Positions 36,701-44,414 of a stretch of 64,000 bases of DNA are shown one piece after another (positions within the stretch are counted from its first letter, which is position 1; the number at the start of each line of letters is the position of its first letter). A model generated the notes under the pieces. That model saw nothing but the letters and a program-made list of their open reading frames with translations, was not told the origin of the DNA and made no database searches. This DNA is from Fimbriiglobus ruber (GTDB taxonomy: Bacteria; Planctomycetota; Planctomycetia; Gemmatales; Gemmataceae), in NCBI RefSeq assembly GCF_002197845.1, contig NZ_NIDE01000003.1, positions 186,001-250,000 of the forward strand, in the 5' to 3' direction. Made by a program: the position numbers and the translations under genes.

Positions 36701-39471
36701 GACTGACTGCGTCCCCGCTCGTCGTCCCTGCCGGTCAGACGACCGCCACCATCACCGGCTCACTCATCAGCCACCCGGGCAGCAACCAGACCCTGACGCT
36801 CACCCTCGGCACCCCGACCAACGCCACTCTCGGAACGACCACCGCCAATACCCTGACGATCACCGAACCCGCCGCAACGCCGCCGTCCGTTCAATTCGCC
36901 ACGACTACTGAGATGGTCGACGCATCGACTGGATCGTTTACCGTAACTGTTACCCTGTCGGCCGCGTCGTCCACCGATGCCACGATCCCGTTCACCGTGG
37001 GCGGAACGGCCGTCGCCGGGACCGATTACAGCGGACTGACGACATCTCCCCTCGTCATCCCCGCCGGCCAAACGACCGCCACCATCACCGGAACTCTGAC
37101 CCCGGAAGCCGGGTTCGACCCGACCGGCAAGACCCTAACGCTCACCCTCGGCACCCCGACCAACGCCACACTCGGAACGAACACCACCAACACCCTGACG
37201 ATCACCGAACCCGCCGCACCGCCGTCCGTCCAGTTCAACACGGCTGCCGAAACGGTGAACGCATCGGCCGGGACGTTCAGCGTAACCGTCAACCTGTCCG
37301 CCGCGTCGACCGTGGATACGACCGTACCGTTTACCATCGGCGGCACGGCGGTCGCGGGAACCGATTACAGCGGGCTCACTGCGTCCCCACTCGTTATCCC
37401 CGCTGGCCAGACGTCCGCCACCATCACCGGCACACTCATCAGCCATCCGGGTAGCGACCAGACCCTGACACTCACCCTCGGCACCCCGACCAACGCCACT
37501 CTCGGCACCACGATAACCAACACCCTGACGATCACCGAACCCGCGGTCGCGACGCTGCCGGCCGTTCAGTTCACCACGACCAGTGAAACTGTCGACGCGA
37601 CGGCGGGGACGTTCAGCGTGACCGTCACCCTCTCGGCCGCGTCGCCGACTGACACTAGCATCCCGTTCACGGTGGGTGGGACGGCGGCAGCCGGGATCGA
37701 CTACAGCGGGCTGACCGCGTCCCCGCTCGTCATTCCCGCCGGCCAGACGTCTGCCACCATCACCGGGGCACTCGTCGATGATCCCGGCGCGAACAAGACC
37801 CTGACGTTCACACTCGGGGCTCCGACCAACGCCACACTCGGGGCGACCACCACCAACACGCTCACCATCACCGAGCCGTTGGCCAACGTCCAGCCGGAGG
37901 TCGGATTCATCAGCCCGACCGAAACCGTCAACGCGGCGGACGGGACGTTCAGCATCACCGTCCAATCTCTCCAGTCGGCCACGGATGTCACAATCCCATT
38001 CACCGTTGGGGGAACGGCCGTCGCCGGGGTCGACTACACCGGGCTGACGGCATCTCCGCTCGTCATTCCCGCTGGCCAGTCCTCCGTTACCATCACCGGG
38101 AAGCTTCTCAGTCACCCCGGCAGCAACCAGACCCTGACGTTCATACTCGGCACCCCGACCAACGCCCTCCTCGGAACGATCAGGGTCAACACCCTGACGA
38201 TCTCCGAACCGGCGGTCGTTTCACAGCCGACCGTTCAGTTCGCCACGACCAGCGAGACGGTCGACGCGACGGCCGGAACGTTCAACGTGACCGTCAACCT
38301 GTCGACCGCGTCGGCGACGGCGACCACGATCCCATTCACTATCGGCGGGACGGCGGCCGCGGGGACCGACTACACCGGGCTGACCGCGTCTCCACTCGTC
38401 ATCCCCGCCGGCCAGACGTCCGCCACCATCACCGGCACACTCGTCAGCCACCCGGGCAACGACCAGACCCTGACGTTCACCCTCGGCACCCCGACCAACG
38501 CCACACTCGGCGGTTCGGCAACCAACACCCTGACGATCCATGAAGCGAAGATCGTCTTGATCGCCACCGGCGCGTCGGCCGGGAATGCTCCGGAAGTGAA
38601 GGTCTTCAACGCCGACGGCTCCATCCGCTTCGACTTCATGGCCTACGCCGCGAACTTCACGGGCGGCGTCACCGTTGCGGTCGGCGACGTCAACGGCGAC
38701 GGCGTACCCGACATTATCACCGGGGCAGGCCCCGGCGGCGGCCCCCGCGTCGAAGTCTTCGACGGCGTCACCGGAGCCCTCATTGGTAATTTCTTCGCGT
38801 ACAGCCCGACGTTCACGGGCGGCGTCTACGTCGCGGTCGGGGATGTAAACGGCGACGGCAAAGACGACATCATCACCGGCGCGGGAGCCGGTGGCGGTCC
38901 CCACGTCAAGGTCTTCGACGGCGCCACGGGTGCCACACTGCAAAGCTTCTTCGCGTACAGCCCGACGTTCACGGGCGGCGTGACGGTCGCGGCCGGGGAT
39001 GTGAACGGCGACGGCAAGGCCGACATCATCACCGGAGCGGGCCCCGGCGGCGGACCCCAGGTCAATGTTTTCGACGGCGCCACCGGCGCGGTGCTGCAAA
39101 GCTTCTTCGCCTACGATGTGCAATTCACGGGCGGCGTCTACGTCGCGGCCGGAGACTTCAAGGGCGACGGCGTGGCGGATATCGCCACCGGGGCCGACGT
39201 CGGCGGCGGCCCCCACGTGAAAATCTTCGACGCGGAAACCGGCGCGGCATTCCAGAGCTTCTTCGCGGGCGACTCGGGCTTGCGAAATGGCGTGACGGTC
39301 GCGGCAGGGGACGTGAACGGTGACGGCAAGGACGACGTGATCACCAGTGTCGGGGCCGGCGGCGGTCCCCACGTCATCGTTTTCGACGCGACCACGAACG
39401 CCACCTTGTTGAACTTGTCGGCTTACCCGGCGTCGTTCGTCGGCGGCGTGTACGTGGGGTCGGACGGCTGA
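33787..39471 (+). CDS. Giant FG-GAP / Calx-beta repeat protein with N-terminal LESR motif
   Basis: This is a 1894-residue repetitive protein, predicted to be outside the cytoplasm. The N-terminus has the planctomycete-type segment LVLQQLESRLVPATTVSI instead of a classical signal peptide. Order: one Calx-beta domain; 14 FG-GAP/VCBS blades with the calcium-binding core DVNGDGKPD or DLNGDGLPD (34240-36490, spaced about 165 bp); six tandem 110-residue Calx-beta-like units (36540-38540); and five C-terminal FG-GAP units with the consensus DVNGDGKDDIITGAGAGGGP (38640-39470). No catalytic residues are seen. Such proteins act as Ca-dependent adhesins or envelope structure. Start 33787 was chosen for the MSRPSSFEQLLTRLF leader. 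It is divergent from a GT41 glycosyltransferase and separate from nhaA. Confidence 0.9.
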   Translation: MSRPSSFEQLLTRLFGVAASSQRRAAARKPSPLVLQQLESRLVPATTVSIADNSVVEPAPGGTVNLDFTVTRTGDLTSQLTVGYTTVAGTAQANTDFTPETGTTTFSSGSATATISIPVMGNGVYEPANLTFSVQLTGVVNDVGPPVTFAAQNTFGTANAPTSVAIGDLNGDGKPDLVVAESASDAVGIFINTTVPGATTPSFAPEQTFFAWTAPTAVAIADVNGDGKPDIIAVNDLLNGSVTVLLNNTPTGSATASFPFNSPAQVFNVGGSPQSLAVADVNGDGLPDIVVANTADNTVSVLLNTTSPGGKAPSFATQQTFATGSSPSGVAVDDVNGDGKPDITTANAGDDTVSVLLNTTPAGATTAAFTNQKTFATGTTPTAVAVADVNGDGKPDLLVANSGANSVSVLVNTTPAGATTPSFATQQTFATGTQPVSLTADDLNGDGKPDLIVADQLGNDISVLVNTSLPGSSTPTFAAQQTFAAGNTPAFLATGDLNTDGLPDVVVANNGDNSLSVLFNTTQLGAPKIAPAFPTAATSATGDKANRVTAGDLNGDGLPDLVVANVEDGDVSAYLNETPPAATTFSFAAQQTFATGSTPFQVAIGDVNGDGLPDLVVSGAGGGVAVLLNTTPPGATTLSFAAPQIFATGSGPGAIQLADVNGDGKLDIVIADENSNDVSVLLNSTTPGATTPSFATAQTFAVGRTPLGLAVGDVNGDGLPDLIVTNSSDNTVSVLLNDTTPGATVAAFATQQTFATGSFPDSVALGDVNGDGLPDLVITNFDDNDISVLLNATTFGASAPTFAFATQQTFATGAGPNYALLGDVNGDGRPDVVVANKNENDVSVLLNATTPGASAPAFATQQTFATGALPTAVTLAQVNGDGRPDLAVVNFQDSSVSVLANTPATITRGQATGTIVESGSPPTVPFSTGAETVDASTGTFSVTVTMSSASAVDTTIPFTVGGTAVAGTDYSGLTASPLVVPAGQTTATITGSLISHPGSNQTLTLTLGTPTNATLGTTTANTLTITEPAATPPSVQFATTTEMVDASTGSFTVTVTLSAASSTDATIPFTVGGTAVAGTDYSGLTTSPLVIPAGQTTATITGTLTPEAGFDPTGKTLTLTLGTPTNATLGTNTTNTLTITEPAAPPSVQFNTAAETVNASAGTFSVTVNLSAASTVDTTVPFTIGGTAVAGTDYSGLTASPLVIPAGQTSATITGTLISHPGSDQTLTLTLGTPTNATLGTTITNTLTITEPAVATLPAVQFTTTSETVDATAGTFSVTVTLSAASPTDTSIPFTVGGTAAAGIDYSGLTASPLVIPAGQTSATITGALVDDPGANKTLTFTLGAPTNATLGATTTNTLTITEPLANVQPEVGFISPTETVNAADGTFSITVQSLQSATDVTIPFTVGGTAVAGVDYTGLTASPLVIPAGQSSVTITGKLLSHPGSNQTLTFILGTPTNALLGTIRVNTLTISEPAVVSQPTVQFATTSETVDATAGTFNVTVNLSTASATATTIPFTIGGTAAAGTDYTGLTASPLVIPAGQTSATITGTLVSHPGNDQTLTFTLGTPTNATLGGSATNTLTIHEAKIVLIATGASAGNAPEVKVFNADGSIRFDFMAYAANFTGGVTVAVGDVNGDGVPDIITGAGPGGGPRVEVFDGVTGALIGNFFAYSPTFTGGVYVAVGDVNGDGKDDIITGAGAGGGPHVKVFDGATGATLQSFFAYSPTFTGGVTVAAGDVNGDGKADIITGAGPGGGPQVNVFDGATGAVLQSFFAYDVQFTGGVYVAAGDFKGDGVADIATGADVGGGPHVKIFDAETGAAFQSFFAGDSGLRNGVTVAAGDVNGDGKDDVITSVGAGGGPHVIVFDATTNATLLNLSAYPASFVGGVYVGSDG
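36541..38540 (+). repeat. Six tandem about 330-bp coding repeats (Calx-beta-like units)
   Basis: Each unit encodes a version of FTVGGTAVAGTDYSGLTASP, then LVIPAGQTSATITG and LTLGTPTNATLGTT, ending in NTLTITEP. Identity is high at DNA level too (for example CTCGGCACCCCGACCAACGC recurs in several units), which indicates recent duplication or gene conversion. These repeats are a likely site of copy-number variation and of assembly error. Confidence 0.85.
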
Positions 39472-39559
39472 TCGCGGTCGACGCCGGTAACCAGAGACCG
39501 CCACCTGTGAAACGTGCGTGTTGGGTGTTCTGTCGCCCGTGTACCGATCGGGTTCGCGA

Positions 39560-40903
39560 ATGGCCCACAAATCCCAATCCCGGCGGCGACCGCCGGTACG
39601 CCCGGCCCCGATCGACCGAATCAAGGAGCCCGTCCGGCGATTCCTCGCGATCGAATCGGCCAGCGGGGCGGTGTTGATCGGCTGTACGTTGCTCGCGATG
39701 GCGGCGGCCAACTCTGGGGCGGCTCACGCCGTTCATGCGTTCTGGGAGACGCACGTTCGCGTCGGCGTGGGCGAATACGTCCTCGATCAGCCGTTGCATT
39801 TCTGGGTGAACGACGCCCTGATGACGTTGTTCTTTTTCGTCGTCGGGTTGGAGATCAAGCGAGAACTGGTCGGCGGCGAACTGAGTACACCCCAGAAAGC
39901 CGCTCTACCCGTGGTAGCCGCGCTCGGCGGAATGTTGGCCCCGGCGGGTCTTTATCTCGCGCTCCATGTGGCACTCGGTAAGAGTGATGCCGGAGCCCGC
40001 GGGTGGGGCATCCCGATGGCCACGGACATCGCGTTCGTGGTCGGCGTCCTGGCCGTCTTCGGTCCCCGCGTTCCGTTCGGGCTGAAGATCTTCCTCCTCT
40101 CGCTGGCCATTGCCGACGACATCGGCGCGATCCTCGTCATCGCCGTGGCGTACAGCGGGTCGCCGGACGGATTGGCGCTGTTGACCGCCGCGGCCGGGTT
40201 CGCGGCGATCTTCGGCATGCAGCGTCTCGGCGTTCGTTCGGTCGGTCTTTACGTACTCGCGGGTGCCGGAATCTGGCTGGCGGTTCTGAAGTCCGGAGTC
40301 CATCCCACGATCGCCGGCGTCTTGCTGGGACTGATCACCCCGTCATCCGCCTGGGTCGCCCGCCCGACCCTCACGGACACCCTCACGGACACCCTCGCCC
40401 GCTTGTCCGACGCCAAGGTCGCCCACATCGACGGGGACGACGTGCGGCGGGTCGCGTTCGCCGCGCGGGAGTCAGTATCCCCTCTGGAACGCCTGGAAAG
40501 ATTCCTCCACCCGTGGATCGGCTTCGCGGTCATGCCGTTGTTCGCGCTTGCGAACGCGGCCGTCGAGGTGCGGTTGGAGGCGGTGAAAGACCCGATCGCA
40601 CTGGCGATCGCGGTCGCACTGATCGTGGGCAAGCCGGTCGGCATCGTCGGGTTCAGTTACGCGGCGGTACGAATGGGAATCGCGCAGCTTCCGACCGGTG
40701 TGAACTGGAAGATGCTGGCGGGGGCCGGTTGCCTCGGTGGGATCGGGTTCACGATGTCGTTATTCATCGCCGGCCTCGCGCTGCCATTCGACTTGCTGGA
40801 CGCCGGGAAAATTGGCATCCTGATCGGCTCCGCAGCCAGCGCCTGCATCGGGAGCCTTTTGCTCGTGTTCGGCCTTCCGAAATCGGTGGCAAACCCGACG
40901 TGA
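39560..40903 (+). CDS. nhaA: Na+/H+ antiporter NhaA
   Basis: This 447-residue inner-membrane antiporter exchanges H+ for Na+, controlling pH and sodium. Family signatures are LHFWVNDALMTLFFFVVGLE, then IKRELVGGEL, IPMATDIAFVVGVLAVFGPR, SLAIADDIGAILVIAVAY with the paired ion-binding aspartates, LKSGVHPTIAGVLLGLITP and GIGFTMSLFIAGLALP. An N-terminal basic extension (KSQSRRRPPVRPAPIDRI) precedes helix 1. Start ATG 39560 was chosen because the upstream alternative lies 14 codons ahead with no ribosome site. A short duplication encodes LTDTLTDTL in the central loop. It stands alone, 88 bp after the giant protein's stop. Confidence 0.96.
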   Translation: MAHKSQSRRRPPVRPAPIDRIKEPVRRFLAIESASGAVLIGCTLLAMAAANSGAAHAVHAFWETHVRVGVGEYVLDQPLHFWVNDALMTLFFFVVGLEIKRELVGGELSTPQKAALPVVAALGGMLAPAGLYLALHVALGKSDAGARGWGIPMATDIAFVVGVLAVFGPRVPFGLKIFLLSLAIADDIGAILVIAVAYSGSPDGLALLTAAAGFAAIFGMQRLGVRSVGLYVLAGAGIWLAVLKSGVHPTIAGVLLGLITPSSAWVARPTLTDTLTDTLARLSDAKVAHIDGDDVRRVAFAARESVSPLERLERFLHPWIGFAVMPLFALANAAVEVRLEAVKDPIALAIAVALIVGKPVGIVGFSYAAVRMGIAQLPTGVNWKMLAGAGCLGGIGFTMSLFIAGLALPFDLLDAGKIGILIGSAASACIGSLLLVFGLPKSVANPT

Positions 40904-41023
40904 AGTAGCTCGTAATCGGAATAAGTCGTCTGGGTTTCAGGCTCCCGAATTTGGCACGATTTCTGCTCAAATCGAATTTCTTAAAAGCACACTTTGACCT
41001 TATTGATTCGTGTGCCACTCGCG

Positions 41024-41614
41024 ATGAATGAAGCTGCCCAAAAACCGCTCTCGATTCTGATCGTGGACGACAACCGGGATTTGGCGGACAGCCTGGGTAC
41101 GCTCCTGGAAATCTGGGGGCACGAGGTCCGAATCACATACGACGGACTGAGCGGGTACCAAGCCGCCTACGACCGCGCACCGGACTGCCTAATTGCTGAC
41201 ATTCAGATGCCCGGTTTAACCGGATACGAGTTGGCGCGCCGGGTGCGTGACGAGCCGAAACTTCGGCGGACGCAATTGGTCGCGTTGTCGGCATTTTCGG
41301 ACGCGAAGCATGTTGCCCGCGCCGAGATGTCGGGGTTTGATTTCCAGCTAGTTAAGTCTCACGACAATTCTCGATTAGCGGAGATTCTATCTATGGTCGA
41401 GCAAATCAAGAAGATTGCCGAGCAGACGCAAGAGCTCGCCCGGCGCAACGTCGACCTCGCGGGCCAGACTCAAGAGTTAGCCAAACAGAACGTCGAACTC
41501 GCGGGGGAAACCAAACAACTCCTCAAGGAAGTGAAAGAAGACATTCGGGAAGTGAAAGAAGACATCAAAGAGGTGAAGAAGCAGGTCAAGGAGATCAAAG
41601 GCTCCGAGTCTTGA
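41024..41614 (+). CDS. Response regulator receiver with C-terminal coiled-coil repeat
   Basis: This is a 196-residue stand-alone REC protein. The REC domain starts LSILIVDDNRDLADSLGTLL with phospho-acceptor Asp59 (IADIQMPGLTGYEL) and a Lys in QLVKSHDNSRLAEI replacing the usual KP pair. The C-terminal 70 residues are a repetitive coiled coil: EQTQELARRNVDLAGQTQEL, then AKQNVELAGETKQL, and EVKEDIREVKEDIKEVKKQV. There is no DNA-binding or enzymatic output, so it may multimerise or bind a partner. ATG 40994 is an alternative start. The nearest neighbour is the convergent hrpB gene, 18 bp beyond its stop; no kinase is adjacent. Confidence 0.85.
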   Translation: MNEAAQKPLSILIVDDNRDLADSLGTLLEIWGHEVRITYDGLSGYQAAYDRAPDCLIADIQMPGLTGYELARRVRDEPKLRRTQLVALSAFSDAKHVARAEMSGFDFQLVKSHDNSRLAEILSMVEQIKKIAEQTQELARRNVDLAGQTQELAKQNVELAGETKQLLKEVKEDIREVKEDIKEVKKQVKEIKGSES

Positions 41615-41632
41615 TCGTCCGGCTTCCCGTTG

Positions 41633-44170
41633 TTACTCGCTCCGCCGCCGCGGACCGCGAATGGCTTCAGCGGTGAAGGGGTCATCGGGCCAGGAGTGTC
41701 TCGGATAGCGAGCGCGGAGTTCTTTCCGCACGAGCGGGTAGCCGTTTTTCCAGAAGCTCGCGAGGTCGTCCGTCACTTGTTGGGGACGGTAGTTCGGCGC
41801 GAGTAAATGCAGAAGGACTTTGACCCGGCCGCCGGCAACGCGCGGCGTTTCGGTCAGCCCGAACAGTTCTTGAATGCGGGCGGCCAGGATCGGCGGCCGC
41901 CCTTCTTCGTACTGCATCGTGATGTGACTGCCGCTTGGCACTTCGATGCTGTCCGGCGCCTCGCGGTCGACGGCTTGTAATTTCTGATAGGAGAGCATCC
42001 TGCGGAGTGCATCCAGCCAGGGGCCGTTTCGCAGGTCCGCCAGCGACCGGCGGCCGCGGCAGAACGGCTCCAACAATTCCCCCAAATCCGTGTCGTCGAA
42101 CGCGGGCAGTTCCAGCGCGGGCATCCACCCGCGAAGACAACGAACGCGCACCCGGAATCGGCCGGCGTCCGAGTCCGCCGGCGGAAGCACCTGGTCTAAT
42201 CGTGCGGCAGCCGCGGCGGCGAGGACTTGCGCGGCCCGCGTTTCGTCGCCGATGTGACCGGCGGTGTCGTCGATCACCAAGTCTTCGTACCGCGTCTGCT
42301 TTCGCGCGACGAGTTTTCCGGCCTGCCCGTCGAACAGAATCTCGTTCGCTACGACCAGTTTCTCGGCCGGCAGCCATTCGCGCTCGACGGACGACGCCAG
42401 ACGGACAAGCGATTCCACGCCGCCCGCGTCCACGTCGACGCAAACGAACAGATCCGATTCGACCACACCACTACTTGGTCCCAAGCGCACCCCACGGCCG
42501 CCGACCATCTTCGCCCGGCGATCGTTCGGCCCGCGCCGCCTGGCCAGACGGTCCGGGAACGCAGCCAGAATCGCTCGGAGTAGGTCGTTGTCGGGATTCG
42601 AACAGGAGACAGTTCCAGTGGTCGTTTCATCCCTGACCAACCGCCGTAACTGGTCGCGGGCCTGCAAGACGCTCCACGCCCCGCCGCGGTGCAAGCGACC
42701 GAGCGGCCCGTCGAGCCGGCCGGACGAATCGAACGCTTCTAACGCCTCCACCCGATCGAGGACGTCCGAGACGGTCGGTGCGGGCGCGCGGGGTGGGCCG
42801 GCGTCGACGCCTCGCTCGAAAGAGTCGCGCTCCGAAAGGATCGCCCCGGCTAAAGCGGCGCGATCGGGGATACCGAGTCGTTGACCCTCGACCAGTAACC
42901 GGCCGACGCGCGGGTGAACCGGCAGGCGGGCCAGCGTGCGGCCGGTGTCGGTCAGGGTGTTTCCGTCTAACGCGTCGAGTCGACGGAGCAAGCCGAGGGC
43001 TTGCGCGACCGCCTCAGGGCGAGGCGGTTCCAGCCAGGGGAAGGCTTCGACGGCCGTTTCACCTAGCGCGAGTAGCTGCAGGACAGCCCCGGCGAGGTCG
43101 ACCCGGCGAATCTCGGGCTCGGTCTGTTCGGGTCGGCTGCGGTGGCCGGGTTCGTCCCAGAGTCGGACGCAGACGCCCGGCCGCGTCCGCCCGGCGCGGC
43201 CGGCCCGTTGGTCGGCCGACGCGCGGGCGATTGGCACGAGCCGCAGCCGATCCATGCCGACGCCCGCGTCAAACTCCATGACCCGCGCGAGGCCCGTGTC
43301 CACAACGACCGTGACGCCGTCCACCGTAACCGACGTCTCGGCCACGTTGGTTGCCAGCACGATTTTGCGGCGGTCGAGCTTTTGCAGCGCGCGGTCCTGC
43401 TGCTCCGGGGGCAGGTCGCCGTGGAGGGGTAGGAGGGCGATGTTCTGGTCCCGGGCAAACCCTTCCAACTCGGCCGTCGTCTGGCGAATCTCGCGGAGCC
43501 CGGGGAGGAAAACGAGGGCGTCGCCGTCCGTCTCGTCCAGCACTGTGCGAACAGCCGCAGCCGTGGCGACCGGCCACGGGGCCTCAGGACGTCGGGGGCG
43601 GTAACGGATGTCGACCGGGAACGTCCGCCCTTCACTCGTTACAACCCGACAGTCGCCCAGGTAAGCGGCCACCGGGTCGGCGTCGATGGTCGCGGACATG
43701 ACGACGACCTGGAGGTCCGGCCGGACCGTCTGCCGGACGAGCCGGACCATCCCGAGCGCGAGGTCGGCTTCGAGCCCGCGCTCGTGGAACTCGTCGAACA
43801 CGACGGCCGAGATCCGTTCCAGAAACGGGTCGTCGTGTAGCATCCGCAGGAGAATACCGGGCGTGACCGCGACGGCCCGCGTTCGCGGGCCGGCCTTCCG
43901 GTCGAAGCGCACGTGGTAGCCGTACACGTCGCCGAGGGCCGACCCGTGTTCGACGGCCATCCGCCGCGCCGCCGCACGGGCCGCGACGCGGCGCGGCTCC
44001 AGCAGCAACACCTGCCCCGCCCCGGCCAGCCCGGATTCAACGATCGCCGGCGGAACGCGGGTCGTCTTCCCCGCCCCGGTCGGCGCGCGCAACACGACGG
44101 CCCCGGATTGCTTGAGGGCGTTAAGCAGGTCGGGGATCACGTCGTCGATCGGGAGCCGGTCGCGTGCCAT
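41633..44170 (-). CDS. hrpB: ATP-dependent RNA helicase HrpB
   Basis: This 845-residue DEAH/RHA-type helicase is of HrpB size. Motifs in order: Walker A VVLRAPTGAGKTTRVPPAIV, Walker B/II AVVFDEFHERGLEADLAL (DEFH in place of DEAH, usual for HrpB), motif III VVMSATIDADPVAAYLG, motif V ATNVAETSVTVDGVTVVVDT and motif VI QRAGRAGRTRPGVCVRLW. The C-terminal part has the HrpB-specific domain (GSHITMQYEEGRPPILAARI, then QELFGLTETP). Start 44170 (ATG, MARDRLPIDDV) was preferred over 44239. The role is uncertain in bacteria, probably RNA metabolism. It is divergent from the ABC importer operon. Confidence 0.95.
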   Translation of the reverse strand: MARDRLPIDDVIPDLLNALKQSGAVVLRAPTGAGKTTRVPPAIVESGLAGAGQVLLLEPRRVAARAAARRMAVEHGSALGDVYGYHVRFDRKAGPRTRAVAVTPGILLRMLHDDPFLERISAVVFDEFHERGLEADLALGMVRLVRQTVRPDLQVVVMSATIDADPVAAYLGDCRVVTSEGRTFPVDIRYRPRRPEAPWPVATAAAVRTVLDETDGDALVFLPGLREIRQTTAELEGFARDQNIALLPLHGDLPPEQQDRALQKLDRRKIVLATNVAETSVTVDGVTVVVDTGLARVMEFDAGVGMDRLRLVPIARASADQRAGRAGRTRPGVCVRLWDEPGHRSRPEQTEPEIRRVDLAGAVLQLLALGETAVEAFPWLEPPRPEAVAQALGLLRRLDALDGNTLTDTGRTLARLPVHPRVGRLLVEGQRLGIPDRAALAGAILSERDSFERGVDAGPPRAPAPTVSDVLDRVEALEAFDSSGRLDGPLGRLHRGGAWSVLQARDQLRRLVRDETTTGTVSCSNPDNDLLRAILAAFPDRLARRRGPNDRRAKMVGGRGVRLGPSSGVVESDLFVCVDVDAGGVESLVRLASSVEREWLPAEKLVVANEILFDGQAGKLVARKQTRYEDLVIDDTAGHIGDETRAAQVLAAAAAARLDQVLPPADSDAGRFRVRVRCLRGWMPALELPAFDDTDLGELLEPFCRGRRSLADLRNGPWLDALRRMLSYQKLQAVDREAPDSIEVPSGSHITMQYEEGRPPILAARIQELFGLTETPRVAGGRVKVLLHLLAPNYRPQQVTDDLASFWKNGYPLVRKELRARYPRHSWPDDPFTAEAIRGPRRRSE

Positions 44171-44332
44171 GTCGGATTGATACCGCGCGGCGAACCGGGT
44201 TCCAAGATTTGCGGTGTCCACCGGCATACGCCAAGTCATTGTGTGGGGACGCTGATCCGGTGCGGAGTGGCGTCTCCGAGGCGTCCCGTCGAGGAAAATT
44301 CCGAAAGTGGCGCACGCAAACGAGAGCTTCCG

Positions 44333-44360
44333 TTGTGGCCCCGCTACAACCTGCTACACT
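44333..44360 (+). promoter_or_regulatory. Probable sigma-70-type promoter of the amino acid ABC operon
   Basis: TTGTGG (44333-44338) and TACACT (44355-44360) are separated by 16 bp, with TG one base upstream of the -10 (extended -10). The start codon lies 55 bp downstream. Confidence 0.5.
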
Positions 44361-44414
44361 CGCTCGCAGTCCGGTCTCTTTTTTCCACTCCGACTGCCCG
44401 GAGGTGCCTCACCG

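Noticed and set aside
38221-39711. Antisense frame over the giant repeat protein
   Set aside because: It follows the period of the repeats because of their DNA repetition; the sense frame encodes FG-GAP and Calx-beta motifs.
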